This document shows, in pieces, positions 1 to 7,388 of a DNA stretch of 15,779 nucleotides. The stretch comes from Elusimicrobiota bacterium. GTDB taxonomy: Bacteria; Elusimicrobiota; Elusimicrobia; F11. Within the stretch, counting starts at the first letter, position 1, and the number at the start of each line of letters is the position of its first letter. The stretch lies in NCBI GenBank assembly GCA_022709485.1, contig JAKLIS010000008.1, positions 1-15,779 of the forward strand, written 5' to 3'. A program made the position numbers and the translations under genes. Below the pieces are notes generated by a model. That model was not told where the DNA came from. It saw nothing but the letters and a program-made list of their open reading frames with translations, and did not search any database.

Positions 1-325
1 GTCCCAAATCCTTCGCGGTGATCACGCGCGAAGCGGCGTTTCTCTGCTGGCGTATGTACGCGTCGGCTTTTTTTAAAAGGTCATTTTCCATGGCGAGCCG
101 TCCCACCATCCGCTCCAGTTCCGCCACCCGGGCTTTGAGCGCCACCTCTTCCCGCGAAGGCTTCTCTATCAGAAATCCACCGCGGTATTTCCTCCGCCAC
201 ACCTGGATCAGGCTCGCCGATAAATTATGTTCCCGGCTCAACTGCCCTAGGCTCGCTACCCCACTGATCAACTGCTCCACAATCTGCTGCTTGAATTCAA
301 CGCTGTGTTGTCGTCTTGGCTTCAT
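1..325 (-). CDS. IS3-family transposase OrfA (partial, cut by window edge)
   Basis: The first 108 codons are visible, with no stop before the window edge. OrfA of IS3 elements is the DNA-binding subunit; it usually continues by -1 frameshifting into OrfB, the DDE catalytic part. The start MKPRRQHSVEFKQQIVEQ is followed by a helix-turn-helix (about residues 15-50: QLISG...ASLGQLSREHNLS...LIQVWRRKY). A leucine-zipper-like stretch follows (about 62-88: VALKARVAELERMVGRLAME), as expected for multimerisation. The ATG at 325 is chosen because a GGAG Shine-Dalgarno lies 8 nt upstream (337-334 on the minus strand). The protein would be close to full OrfA length. OrfB is not visible, so whether the element is active cannot be judged. 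Confidence 0.85.
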   Translation of the reverse strand, partial: MKPRRQHSVEFKQQIVEQLISGVASLGQLSREHNLSASLIQVWRRKYRGGFLIEKPSREEVALKARVAELERMVGRLAMENDLLKKADAYIRQQRNAASRVITAKDLG

Positions 326-400
326 TTTCGCTGCTCCTTTTCCACGGAACAGCCTACCTAAACTTTTTCTTCTTGTGTCCAGTTACCGGGGGTCACTCCA
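1..400 (-). mobile_element. IS3-family insertion sequence, left end (element continues past the left edge)
   Basis: Read on the minus strand from position 400, the element opens with TGGAGTGACCCCCGG and shortly after shows GGACAC (380-375). This is the TG-started, GACCCC/GGACAC terminal repeat style of IS3-family elements. A ribosome site and an orfA follow in the correct orientation. The other end and any target duplication lie outside the window, so the exact junction at 400/401 is inferred from the TG terminus and from where IS110 coding sequence resumes. The element interrupts an IS110-family transposase gene. Confidence 0.7.
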
Positions 401-1150
401 CCTCAGCGTGATGCAGGCATTGGACCGGAATATTGATGAATTGGAAAAGGTGGTCCTCAAACAAGCGCGGTTGCGCCCGGAGTTCAAACCTCTGTTGACG
501 GTCCATGGGATCGGGCCGATTCTGGGGTTGACGATTATGCTGGAGACGGGGGATATCAGACGCTTCGAACAGGTGGGAAACTTTGCTTCGTATTGCCGGT
601 GTGTGCAAAGCCAACGGTTCAGCAACCGCAAGAAGAAGGGAGAAGGGAACCGCAGGAATGGAAACAAGTATTTGGCGTGGGCCTTTTTGGAAGCCGCCCA
701 CTTTGCCACCCAAAGAGAAGGCCTCATCAAACGCTTCTTCCAACGGAAGGCCTCTAAGAAAAACAAGATCGTTGCCATCAAAGCGGTGGCGCATAAATTA
801 GCTCGGGCGTGTTACCATGTTCTTCGGGATCAAATTGTGTTCGATGTGAACAAAGCCTTCGCTTAAAAATTTGTTGAGGTCGTGAGCCGGAGTAGGGGTT
901 GGTAAAACCACAGACTTGATTGGACACGGCCTCAACGCCCATATCGTTTGACTTCATTCGAGAACGCCTCGGCCTTGAGCCAGACAGGGGTTGGACCCAT
1001 GGTGACGTGGGAGCCATAGACTTGTCAAAATTAATTTGGACAAGGTCGGGAACCAACGGTTTTCTGGTCCGCCGAAGGGCGGAAGGGGCTTCAACAAAAC
1101 ATCGTTAAGCCTTGATCCTGATGGGTGACTGGTGCGAACTTAAAGTTCGA
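401..1150 (+). mobile_element. IS110-family element remnant (3' part)
   Basis: This is the right-hand part of an IS110-family element: a transposase C-terminus (402-866) followed by about 280 bases of non-coding sequence without a recognisable gene. The left part, with the DEDD catalytic domain, is missing here because an IS3 element joins at 400/401. IS110 elements lack long terminal inverted repeats, so the right boundary is not visible. I place it near the palindrome at 1135-1149 only as a guess. Confidence 0.6.
402..866 (+). pseudogene. IS110-family transposase, C-terminal fragment
   Basis: About 154 codons with no start of their own. The reading frame runs upstream only through the IS3 end and is meaningless there. 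The fragment holds the Transposase_20 (IS116/IS110/IS902) domain: a helix-hairpin-helix-like VHGIGPILGLTIMLE, then SYCRCVQSQRFSN, KKGEGNRRNGNKYLAWA, and the family's usual end VAHKLARACYHVLRD...FDVNKAF. The N-terminal DEDD RuvC-like nuclease domain that IS110 recombinases need is absent. Full-length members are usually about 330-400 residues, so this is less than half. The truncation coincides with the IS3 terminus, which points to disruption by insertion. If the IS110 5' part survives beyond the IS3 element, it lies left of the window. Confidence 0.85.
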
Positions 1151-1308
1151 TACCGAATAATTGAAAACTCGGGCGCGTCGCCGCAGAAGTCAAAGACAGA
1201 TTTATAGAAGAATTATGCAGGACGAATTCTTTAGCGGGATTTCTATTCACCCCTTGACGGGGGACTCCTAATGGGTGACCCCTTCCCTTTTCGTCGACGA
1301 AAAAATCC
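867..1308 (+). other. Gene-free stretch: IS110 non-coding tail, possible bridge-RNA region, then promoter region of rmuC
   Basis: I see no convincing gene here. Hairpins on the plus strand include CTTGTC/GACAAG (1021-1026 with 1039-1044, 12-nt loop), TCCGCC/GGCGGA around a GAAG loop (1068-1083), and a 15-bp perfect palindrome CGAACTT-A-AAGTTCG (1135-1149). Many IS110-family elements encode a structured guide (bridge or seeker) RNA in a non-coding end, and the IS1111 group carries it downstream of the transposase. The position and stem-loops fit that idea, but no guide loops were matched to a target. A 14-bp sequence TCCTGATGGGTGAC at 1116 recurs with one change at 1266. Confidence 0.3.
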
Positions 1309-1321
1309 TATAATGCGCGCA
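1309..1321 (+). promoter_or_regulatory. -10 promoter element for rmuC (leaderless transcript)
   Basis: A consensus TATAAT at 1309-1314 ends exactly 6 nt before the rmuC ATG at 1321, so transcription should begin at or within a base of the start codon. There is no Shine-Dalgarno. The sequence at the expected -35 position (about 1286-1291) is T-rich and weak. The better TTGACG at 1254 is too far upstream to pair with this -10. Confidence 0.5.
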
Positions 1322-2424
1322 TGTCTTCCGCGATTCTTATTTCCATCCTTATTATTAGTGGACTTTTCGGCATTGGATTTTTTTGGCTCATGAAACAACT
1401 CCAATCTCAAAGCGAAAAACAATCCCAAGATATTTTTCAAAAACTTTTAGAGGCCCAAAAACAGGATCAATCCATGCAATTTCTTCAACGGGAGGTCAAC
1501 AACCTGCGGGAACAAATGGCCAAAAGCCTATCTGATTCCGCCAAGCTCATTGTTGATTCTCAGAAGACTGTGGGAGAGCGGCTGGACCGCGCCTCCGCGG
1601 TTGTGGGGTACGTTCAAAAATCCCTGGGCGCATTAGACGCGGCCACCAAACAAGTCTATGACGTGGGTAAAAACATCGCCCAGCTTCAGGAAATTCTCAG
1701 GGCTCCGAAACTCCGGGGGAGTTTCGGCGAACTTTTTCTGGGAGATCTGTTGGCCCAGATTCTTCCGCCCAAACATTATTGTCTTCAGTACACATTTAAA
1801 TCCGGCGAAACGGTGGACGCCATCGTTCGACTGGGACGGATTGTGCCGGTCGATTCCAAATTTCCCTTGGAAAACTTTCAGCGTCTTGTACAAGAACAGG
1901 ATCCCCAGGAAAAAACCGTCGCCCGCCGGAAATTTGTGATGGATGTCAAACGGCACATTGATGCCATCGCTTCAAAGTATATTCGGACCGATGAAGGCAC
2001 GTTTGATTTCGCGCTCATGTATATTCCAGCCGAAAATGTGTATTACGAGACCGTGATAAAAGATGATAACGGCACGGAAGAAGGATCGATTATGACGTAT
2101 GCTTTCGCCAAGCGGGTGGTGCCGGTTTCCCCCAATTCTTTTTATTCCTACCTTCACACCATCAGTTTAGGTCTGAAAGGGCTTGAAATTGAGGAAAACG
2201 CGCGGCTTATTATTGATCAGCTCTCTCGTCTTAAAGTGGACTTTTCCCGTTTTAGGGACGACTTCGATTTAATCGGCAAACATCTGAACAACGCCCGCAC
2301 CAAATACGAAGACGCTGAGAGGCGGATAGTCCGATTTGAAGATAAACTGGCCATCGCTGGGGGGCCGGGTGAAGAAAAAGTCCTTAAAGATGAAACCCCG
2401 GTCATTTCCATTCCTCTAAAATAA
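1321..2424 (+). CDS. rmuC: RmuC-family DNA recombination/limiting protein
   Basis: A 367-residue RmuC-family protein. RmuC has a PD-(D/E)XK-related nuclease fold and is known for limiting inversions at short inverted repeats; its exact biochemical role is not settled. One membrane segment at the N-terminus (about 4-24) would anchor it facing the cytoplasm. A coiled coil follows (about 25-125), then the RmuC domain (about 125-345). Family signatures are LRGSFGELFL at 131-140, PVDSKFPLENF at 176-186, and PAENVYYE further on. Length is in the normal range, perhaps slightly short. The ATG at 1321 has no ribosome site but lies 6 nt after a TATAAT, which suggests leaderless translation. It is a single gene between IS debris and a convergent operon, so context adds nothing to function. 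Confidence 0.93.
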   Translation: MSSAILISILIISGLFGIGFFWLMKQLQSQSEKQSQDIFQKLLEAQKQDQSMQFLQREVNNLREQMAKSLSDSAKLIVDSQKTVGERLDRASAVVGYVQKSLGALDAATKQVYDVGKNIAQLQEILRAPKLRGSFGELFLGDLLAQILPPKHYCLQYTFKSGETVDAIVRLGRIVPVDSKFPLENFQRLVQEQDPQEKTVARRKFVMDVKRHIDAIASKYIRTDEGTFDFALMYIPAENVYYETVIKDDNGTEEGSIMTYAFAKRVVPVSPNSFYSYLHTISLGLKGLEIEENARLIIDQLSRLKVDFSRFRDDFDLIGKHLNNARTKYEDAERRIVRFEDKLAIAGGPGEEKVLKDETPVISIPLK

Positions 2425-2474
2425 TCGCCGATAACCCTTCCGAAGTGTCGTGACTCCCCGCAAGTTTACCAGCG

Positions 2475-2597
2475 CGTCATCCCACAATCTCGCCTTGAGC
2501 CATCTCAACAAATCCGATTATCGAAACGGGATGGAGACATTCGAAAATGACGATGCCGGGATGGATTCCCGATAGAAACTTTCGGAAATGAGGCGTG
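2475..2597. repeat. Dispersed hairpin repeat between convergent genes
   Basis: The 188-base gap between the rmuC and dsbD 3' ends holds no gene. It contains CGTCATCCC at 2475 and a hairpin CGGGA-TGGAT-TCCCG at 2557-2571. Two related direct blocks, ACATTCGAAAATGACG (2538-) and ACTTTCGGAAATGAGG (2578-), flank that hairpin. The CGTCAT..CCCG style recurs at 14773. This resembles the small extragenic palindromic repeats scattered through many genomes. A role in ending both convergent transcripts is possible, but there is no clear U-tract. Confidence 0.4.
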
Positions 2598-2612
2598 GAC
2601 GGATTGACGCGG

Positions 2613-4538
2613 TCAGTTAATGTCTTGGAGGGGACGAAGGACCGCTTTCTCTGTGAGAATTTCGGGAAGAATAATGGGGTTGGCGGCGTCTCCGTTTTTA
2701 AAATAAACATACACCGGAACGCCGGAACGTCCCAGACGGCGCATGATTTGGGTGAGATGTTCGGATCGATTCGTCCAATCGGCCCGGAACGCCCTCACGC
2801 CATGTTCTCTAAAGGCCGCCGTAATTTTGGGGGACCGAAGCACGCCTTTTTCGTTGAGCTGACAAGTTAAACACCAGTCCGCGGTGAAATCGACGAAAAT
2901 GGTTGTTTTCTCGTCCAAAGCTTTCTTAAAAGCTTCGACGGAGAAAGGCTCCCAAGAAACGCCCCCCTTTAAAATGGGAGGGGCCGCTTCCCCCTTTTCT
3001 AATTTTTCGATCTTTTTTAGGGAGGGTTCCACCAACCGGAAATAAGCGCCCAGGATAAGAAAGATCCCCAAAATCCAAAGGGTCCATTTTCTTTTGGCCG
3101 GTTGGCCGGGACCGGCGCCCAGGGACAACCCCCACAAAACAAGGGCAATGATACCCAAAAGCATAATTGTTCCTTTGACCGCATCCCATGGAGCCAAACG
3201 GGAAAGGATCCAGAGAAGCCAAATCCCCGTCCCTATAAGCGGAAACCCCATAATTTTTTTCAGTGTCTCCATCCAGCGTCCCGGTTTTGGGAGATAACGA
3301 GTCCACTGCGGGACGGCGGCCAAAAGGAGAAAGGGAAAAGCAAAACCAAAACCGATCATCCAGAAAAACAAAAATATGATAAGCCCGGGCTGCGAAAATG
3401 AAAATCCAATGGCGGGCCCCAGAAAAGGCGCCGTGCAAGGTGTGGCCAGAAGAGTCGCCAAGAGGCCTTCTCCAAAAGGACCCATCCAGGATTCTTTCCG
3501 CGTTATTTTTTCAAGATTCCCCGGCGGGGCGAAGGAAAATTCATAAAGTCCAAAAAAAGTGAGCCCAAAACCGAATACCACCCCCGTCATAAATATAAGA
3601 AACCGGGGTTCTTGAAATTGGAATCCCCAACCAATTTCCTGCCCGCCCCATTTCAAGCCCGCCACAAGGCCTGCCAATACGGTGAAAGACAACATGACGC
3701 CCGCGAAATAGAGAACTGACTGCCGCCAATTTTCCGACGGGGCGTTTTCTCCCTGGCGTATAATTCGAATGGCTTTAAGAGACAAAACGGGCAGCACGCA
3801 CGGCATGATGTTCAATAGAAGTCCGCCTAGAAAGGCAAATAATAGAGCCAGCAAAGGGGAGATGTGTTTGGATTCACCCGCCGATCCAATCTGAGAAACA
3901 ATTTCCATGGAGGATTTGAGCTCTTCATATTCTTTAAGAATAGAAGGTTCTTCTTCCAACGCCAGGAAATGTTTTTCCGCGCGCGCTACCAGAGCGGCTC
4001 CTTCGGGAAAAAGCTTGCCATCCTTTCCCACCGAAATGGAAGTCTTAAACTCTTGGCTTCCGGGAATGCATGATTTTTTGCACGCCAGCCAACTCACGGT
4101 TCCATTTATTTCAATTGAATTATCAATCGGCCATGTTTTTGGGATGACCCCCTCCGCCCCAAGGAGAACTTCATTGGCATAGCCGATGGTGGTGATACCT
4201 CCCGCTTCTTGAAAAATTTCAGGCCGCGGCCATTTCCATTCGGTAAGACGGATATCCTTAGGAAGCTTTAGATCGATTTGAGTGGGGAGTCCCGCGTCCC
4301 CCGATGTCTTCCAATAAATATGCCAACCGGGAGGGATTTTGATTTGGAGAGCCAAAGAAAAAGTTTGGCCCGGGCTGACAGCTCCATAATTTGAAACGAG
4401 AGAACATTTGATATCCGGAGGGGTTTCCGCCAATCCAAGCGCGGGACCGCCCAATGCCCAAATCAAACAGACCCATAGAAGGAGCCGAGGCCGATAAAAA
4501 TGATGGGGGGCTTTTGTCTTGGTCATAAGAAGATTCAT
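2613..4538 (-). CDS. dsbD: DsbD/ScsB-type thiol:disulfide interchange protein
   Basis: A 641-residue protein that should carry reducing electrons from cytosolic thioredoxin across the inner membrane to periplasmic thiols. All three cysteine pairs are visible. An N-terminal signal region lies at about 18-38. The periplasmic domain has W-L-A-C-K-K-S-C-I-P-G (C153, C157). The membrane core carries NIMPCVLP (C247) and ATPCTAPFLGP (C368) in about eight helices. The C-terminal thioredoxin domain has ADWCLTCQ (C556, C559). The N-terminal domain with CKKSC is more like the ScsB branch than E. coli DsbD. The gene begins 18 nt after the stop of the GT-C gene, so it is probably co-transcribed. There is no good ribosome site at the first ATG or at M5. 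Its partners are not next to it; the arsenic cluster's ArsF is one periplasmic thioredoxin-like candidate. Confidence 0.92.
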   Translation of the reverse strand: MNLLMTKTKAPHHFYRPRLLLWVCLIWALGGPALGLAETPPDIKCSLVSNYGAVSPGQTFSLALQIKIPPGWHIYWKTSGDAGLPTQIDLKLPKDIRLTEWKWPRPEIFQEAGGITTIGYANEVLLGAEGVIPKTWPIDNSIEINGTVSWLACKKSCIPGSQEFKTSISVGKDGKLFPEGAALVARAEKHFLALEEEPSILKEYEELKSSMEIVSQIGSAGESKHISPLLALLFAFLGGLLLNIMPCVLPVLSLKAIRIIRQGENAPSENWRQSVLYFAGVMLSFTVLAGLVAGLKWGGQEIGWGFQFQEPRFLIFMTGVVFGFGLTFFGLYEFSFAPPGNLEKITRKESWMGPFGEGLLATLLATPCTAPFLGPAIGFSFSQPGLIIFLFFWMIGFGFAFPFLLLAAVPQWTRYLPKPGRWMETLKKIMGFPLIGTGIWLLWILSRLAPWDAVKGTIMLLGIIALVLWGLSLGAGPGQPAKRKWTLWILGIFLILGAYFRLVEPSLKKIEKLEKGEAAPPILKGGVSWEPFSVEAFKKALDEKTTIFVDFTADWCLTCQLNEKGVLRSPKITAAFREHGVRAFRADWTNRSEHLTQIMRRLGRSGVPVYVYFKNGDAANPIILPEILTEKAVLRPLQDIN

Positions 4539-4555
4539 TTTAGTTTCAATTAGTA

Positions 4556-6133
4556 TTAATGGCTATGGAGGAGTTTAAGTTCCCGCATGGATACTTCCCA
4601 GTCGCCTTTGAGGTCGGGCCGAAGAATGATTCCTCTCTGGGCATGTTCAGCCGCCGCTTTCACATCGCCCGACAGCAAATTCATTTTGGCGATTTTTAAA
4701 AATACTTCTCCGGCGAAATCCGGCTTCATTCTCCCCTTCAGCGCATTTTTGTACGAAGCCTCTGCCGCGAGGGCCAATTTTGCAGAATCTGTTTTTGACC
4801 CGGCTTTTTCAGCCTTTTGTTGTTGTTCGAGCCCCAGACAAAACCATGCAAAGTAGTCATGGGGATCAACCTGGACAGCGTGGCTCCATAAACTGAGTTC
4901 CGTTTTCCATGCCGGAATATAGGTTTCCGTTTTCCATAGGAGGCCCAAAGTCCAAATGGAAAGAATTCCCAATAAAACAAATCTTAAGGCGCTTGTCTTA
5001 ACCCTGAGGGCCAGCCATTCAATTGTTAATCCCACTCCGCATCCCGCAAAGACCATCATGGGATATAAAAACCGATCCGCAAAAATCGTCTGTAGGGGAA
5101 TTAAACCCGAGGCAGGAATCCAGGAAATAATGAACAGAAGAAAAACCAGAGACACGCGCCAGGCTATTGTCCGGCAATAAATAATAACGCCGGAGCAGGC
5201 GATAAATAGAAATAATCCGCTCAAAAATCGGATGTCGGTGAGTTTTTGAGCGACAGGAAGAGAATAATTGGGGCTTAACACGGAAGGAAAAACGATGGTC
5301 GATAAATAAGTCGGAAAAGCAGCAAAAACCGTCAGCGTGTTTGTCAAAAAACCTCCTCCCCAAAACGCCGTTTGCTTGAAAACACCGAGAACTGAAAATC
5401 GGAGAATTAGATAAGCCCCGACGACAGAAGCAAATCCCAAATATTGAGGCCACAATAAGCTTTGAGGTGCGGTGTTTGGAGGGGAATTCAATTTGGAGTT
5501 CCGGAAACGTGAATGATAATAATCAATAAAAAATACGAGGACCGGAATACAAACGGCCGTTTCTCTAAAGAGCAGACCGCAAATGAAGCACCCGTAGGAG
5601 GAAATAAGATATTTTACTCGGCCGCCCTTACGAAACTCATTCCAACATAGAATGGTTAATAATATGAAGAAGAGCGAGAGAATATTGGACCGTTCAACCA
5701 CCCACACAGCCGTTTCCACCTGAACCGGATGGATGAGAAATAAGCATCCCGCGGCAAAAGCCGCCAAAAGACTTAAGCCCAAAATTTCCGCCGCCAAAAC
5801 CATAACCAAAAATCCATTCCAGCCATGAAACAATAGATTGATAAATCTAAAAGGGGCGGGATCTTTTCCCCAGAGCGCGCGCTCAAAGGCAAAGTTGAGC
5901 GCCATGAGAGGCCGGTATGTCTGCTTGTTCATGGCGGGTTCGGTGGATTGAATGTCCGGGTCTCGGAAAAAATCCAAGGGGTTGTGGATGCTTTCGACGA
6001 GAGCCGGGTTTTCTTTAATCCTCCAGAGATCGTCGTATACAAAGTCATAATTCAACGATCGGCCATAAACAATAAAGGAAAGTGCCGTAAAAATTCCAAG
6101 AAGGGTCCAACGATTTAGAAAAAAAGGTTTCAT
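4556..6133 (-). CDS. GT-C fold membrane glycosyltransferase-like protein with TPR tail (TMTC/PMT-like)
   Basis: A 525-residue multispanning protein. The layout is that of TMTC-type proteins, bacterial relatives of protein O-mannosyltransferases. After the first membrane helix (about 9-25) comes YDFVYDD, whose paired acids (34-35) sit where GT-C enzymes keep their catalytic Asp. YRPLMALNFA (73-82) and HPVQVETAVWVVERSN (135-150) follow, then several more helices. A soluble TPR-like end lies at about 415-525 (WFCLGLEQQQ..., FLKIAKMNLLSGD..., AAEHAQRGIILRP). The substrate is unknown; GT-C enzymes use polyprenyl-phosphate sugars and act on the periplasmic side. The start at 6133 is chosen because its ATG overlaps the upstream stop as ATGA. 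A longer reading from 6208 would overlap the upstream gene by 79 bases with a charged, non-membrane leader. Confidence 0.8.
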   Translation of the reverse strand: MKPFFLNRWTLLGIFTALSFIVYGRSLNYDFVYDDLWRIKENPALVESIHNPLDFFRDPDIQSTEPAMNKQTYRPLMALNFAFERALWGKDPAPFRFINLLFHGWNGFLVMVLAAEILGLSLLAAFAAGCLFLIHPVQVETAVWVVERSNILSLFFILLTILCWNEFRKGGRVKYLISSYGCFICGLLFRETAVCIPVLVFFIDYYHSRFRNSKLNSPPNTAPQSLLWPQYLGFASVVGAYLILRFSVLGVFKQTAFWGGGFLTNTLTVFAAFPTYLSTIVFPSVLSPNYSLPVAQKLTDIRFLSGLFLFIACSGVIIYCRTIAWRVSLVFLLFIISWIPASGLIPLQTIFADRFLYPMMVFAGCGVGLTIEWLALRVKTSALRFVLLGILSIWTLGLLWKTETYIPAWKTELSLWSHAVQVDPHDYFAWFCLGLEQQQKAEKAGSKTDSAKLALAAEASYKNALKGRMKPDFAGEVFLKIAKMNLLSGDVKAAAEHAQRGIILRPDLKGDWEVSMRELKLLHSH

Positions 6134-7245
6134 AACAGATGATTTTCTAAAAGCCAATCCAAGATGATTTTCGAAACGACGGTGTTTCCTTCCGGAGTAT
6201 AGTGGCAATTGTCATAAAAAAGACGCAGGCTGCGCTGTTTCCTTAAGGGGGGGAGAAGATCCAAAAAAGGAATGCGGGCGGTTTCGCATAAATCCCTCAG
6301 CCGGTTTTGGGGATAGGAAATGAAGGGTGAATGAAATTGGGCGTAAACCTGAGCGTGTTCAGGAAGGGCCACGACGCAGAAATCGGTTCCCCGTTGGCGC
6401 GCCGTCTGGCCCATGCGGGCTATCTTTTCAAAAGAGCTTTGAAGGCTGTCTTCTTTCCAGGCATCCCCCCAATCATATTCCGCCAATGAAACCAGGCTGG
6501 TAAATTCCGCGGGATCGTTGATGAATTTCATCTCGTTATAGGTGTCGACCCACTGGAACCGTCGGCTGAAGGAGTCGGTGATGTTGATCTGGTGTTTGAC
6601 TAGCGTCGTCCGAAATGAATTGTAGAGGAGCCCAACAAAATGGCTTTTTCTTAACCAGTTTTGCCGGTTAAACCAACGGATGACTGAATTTTTGTAAACA
6701 ATTTCTTCCGGGAATCCGACGGAAGGCCTGTTGTCGTTTAAATACCAACAGAGGATAACGAGGTCGGGTTTGATTTTTAGGCCCGCACCATTGAGCAAAA
6801 GCTCTTCTTCCGAAAGTCCCACGTCTCCCACCCCGGCGTTCACCGCTTCATAGCGGCCGGGCTCTATTTTTTCAAGACTCCGTTCGACTTTTCTAACAAA
6901 AATCTCTTCTTCCGGGAGACGGCCCCCCAAAGTGATGGAGTCTCCTAAAAAAAGGATCCGAAAAACATCGGGAGATTTTTCGGTTTTAATTTCATTTCCC
7001 CGAAACCCCAAAGAGTTAATCCGGAACTCGGCATTTCCTTTGTCGTTCCAAAGCCTCTCATATCCAATTTTATTCGGGATGTGGCGGCGGATGCCCGCGG
7101 GATCGTAATAGTAATAAAGATCACTTTCAGAAAAGGTTAATTCCTGCAATTTTTTTTGAAACGTATGGCGGGCAATGAATTCACCCAAAAGAAAACCCAC
7201 GGCCAAGATAAAAACAAAAATTAAAACTCGTTTTATAAAACGCAT
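6130..7245 (-). CDS. Membrane-anchored SGNH/GDSL hydrolase
   Basis: A 371-residue protein with one N-terminal membrane segment (about 5-25) and an SGNH hydrolase domain outside the cytoplasm. Catalytic blocks are all present: GDSITLGG with Ser103 (block I), NAGVG around Gly138 (block II), LNDNRP with Asn170 (block III), and DNCHYTPEGN with Asp345 and His348 (block V). Such enzymes remove or transfer acyl groups, often acetyl on polysaccharides, or act as esterases; the substrate cannot be read from sequence. The ATG at 7245 has GGAGG 5 nt upstream (7255-7251), and the membrane helix starts right after. An upstream TTG at 7296 would add 17 residues without a ribosome site. It ends in an ATGA overlap with the GT-C gene, so the two are translationally coupled. 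Confidence 0.88.
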   Translation of the reverse strand: MRFIKRVLIFVFILAVGFLLGEFIARHTFQKKLQELTFSESDLYYYYDPAGIRRHIPNKIGYERLWNDKGNAEFRINSLGFRGNEIKTEKSPDVFRILFLGDSITLGGRLPEEEIFVRKVERSLEKIEPGRYEAVNAGVGDVGLSEEELLLNGAGLKIKPDLVILCWYLNDNRPSVGFPEEIVYKNSVIRWFNRQNWLRKSHFVGLLYNSFRTTLVKHQINITDSFSRRFQWVDTYNEMKFINDPAEFTSLVSLAEYDWGDAWKEDSLQSSFEKIARMGQTARQRGTDFCVVALPEHAQVYAQFHSPFISYPQNRLRDLCETARIPFLDLLPPLRKQRSLRLFYDNCHYTPEGNTVVSKIILDWLLENHLL

Positions 7246-7267
7246 AAAATCCTCCAAAGCAAAGAGA

Positions 7268-7296
7268 ACTATGGCAAAAAAACGCTTTTTCTCCAA
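7268..7296 (-). promoter_or_regulatory. Sigma70-like promoter for the SGNH hydrolase operon
   Basis: On the minus strand, TTGGAG (7296-7291) and CATAGT (7273-7268) are separated by exactly 17 nt, mostly an A-tract and a T-tract. Transcription would start near 7261. That leaves a short leader containing the GGAGG ribosome site and the ATG at 7245. Both hexamers are imperfect (3/6 and 4/6), so the call rests on spacing and position. Confidence 0.45.
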
Positions 7297-7353
7297 CCGG
7301 GAATCACAAAAACAAGAGCATTACCATCCGAATTTTAATCGGGACCATGCAAA

Positions 7354-7382
7354 TTGACGGGGTGGGTCCATTGCATTATAAT
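7354..7382 (+). promoter_or_regulatory. Strong sigma70 promoter for the O-antigen-ligase-like gene
   Basis: TTGACG at 7354-7359 and TATAAT at 7377-7382 are 17 nt apart, close to a perfect consensus. The expected start of transcription is about 7389, which is the A of an ATG. The -10 is symmetric (ATTATAAT), so it could also fire weakly in the other direction. Confidence 0.75.
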
Positions 7383-7388
7383 TCCGCG

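Noticed and set aside
18..401. Plus-strand extension of the IS110 transposase frame to an ATG at 18
   Set aside because: This part is antisense to IS3 orfA and the IS3 terminus. The real IS110 sequence starts only after position 400.
920..1108. 62-codon plus-strand frame after the IS110 fragment
   Set aside because: No ribosome site and no family resemblance. It lies in the structured non-coding tail of the element.
1254..1282. TTGACG at 1254 as the -35 of the rmuC promoter
   Set aside because: No -10 lies 16-18 nt downstream, and the TATAAT at 1309 is about 49 nt away, too far for one promoter.
6134..6208. Earlier start for the GT-C protein at 6208
   Set aside because: It would overlap the upstream gene by 79 bases with a charged, unconserved leader. 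The ATG at 6133 gives a standard ATGA overlap and an immediate membrane helix.
7246..7296. Earlier TTG start for the SGNH hydrolase at 7296
   Set aside because: No ribosome site, and it would overlap the predicted -35/-10. The ATG at 7245 has GGAGG at ideal spacing and leads straight into the membrane helix.
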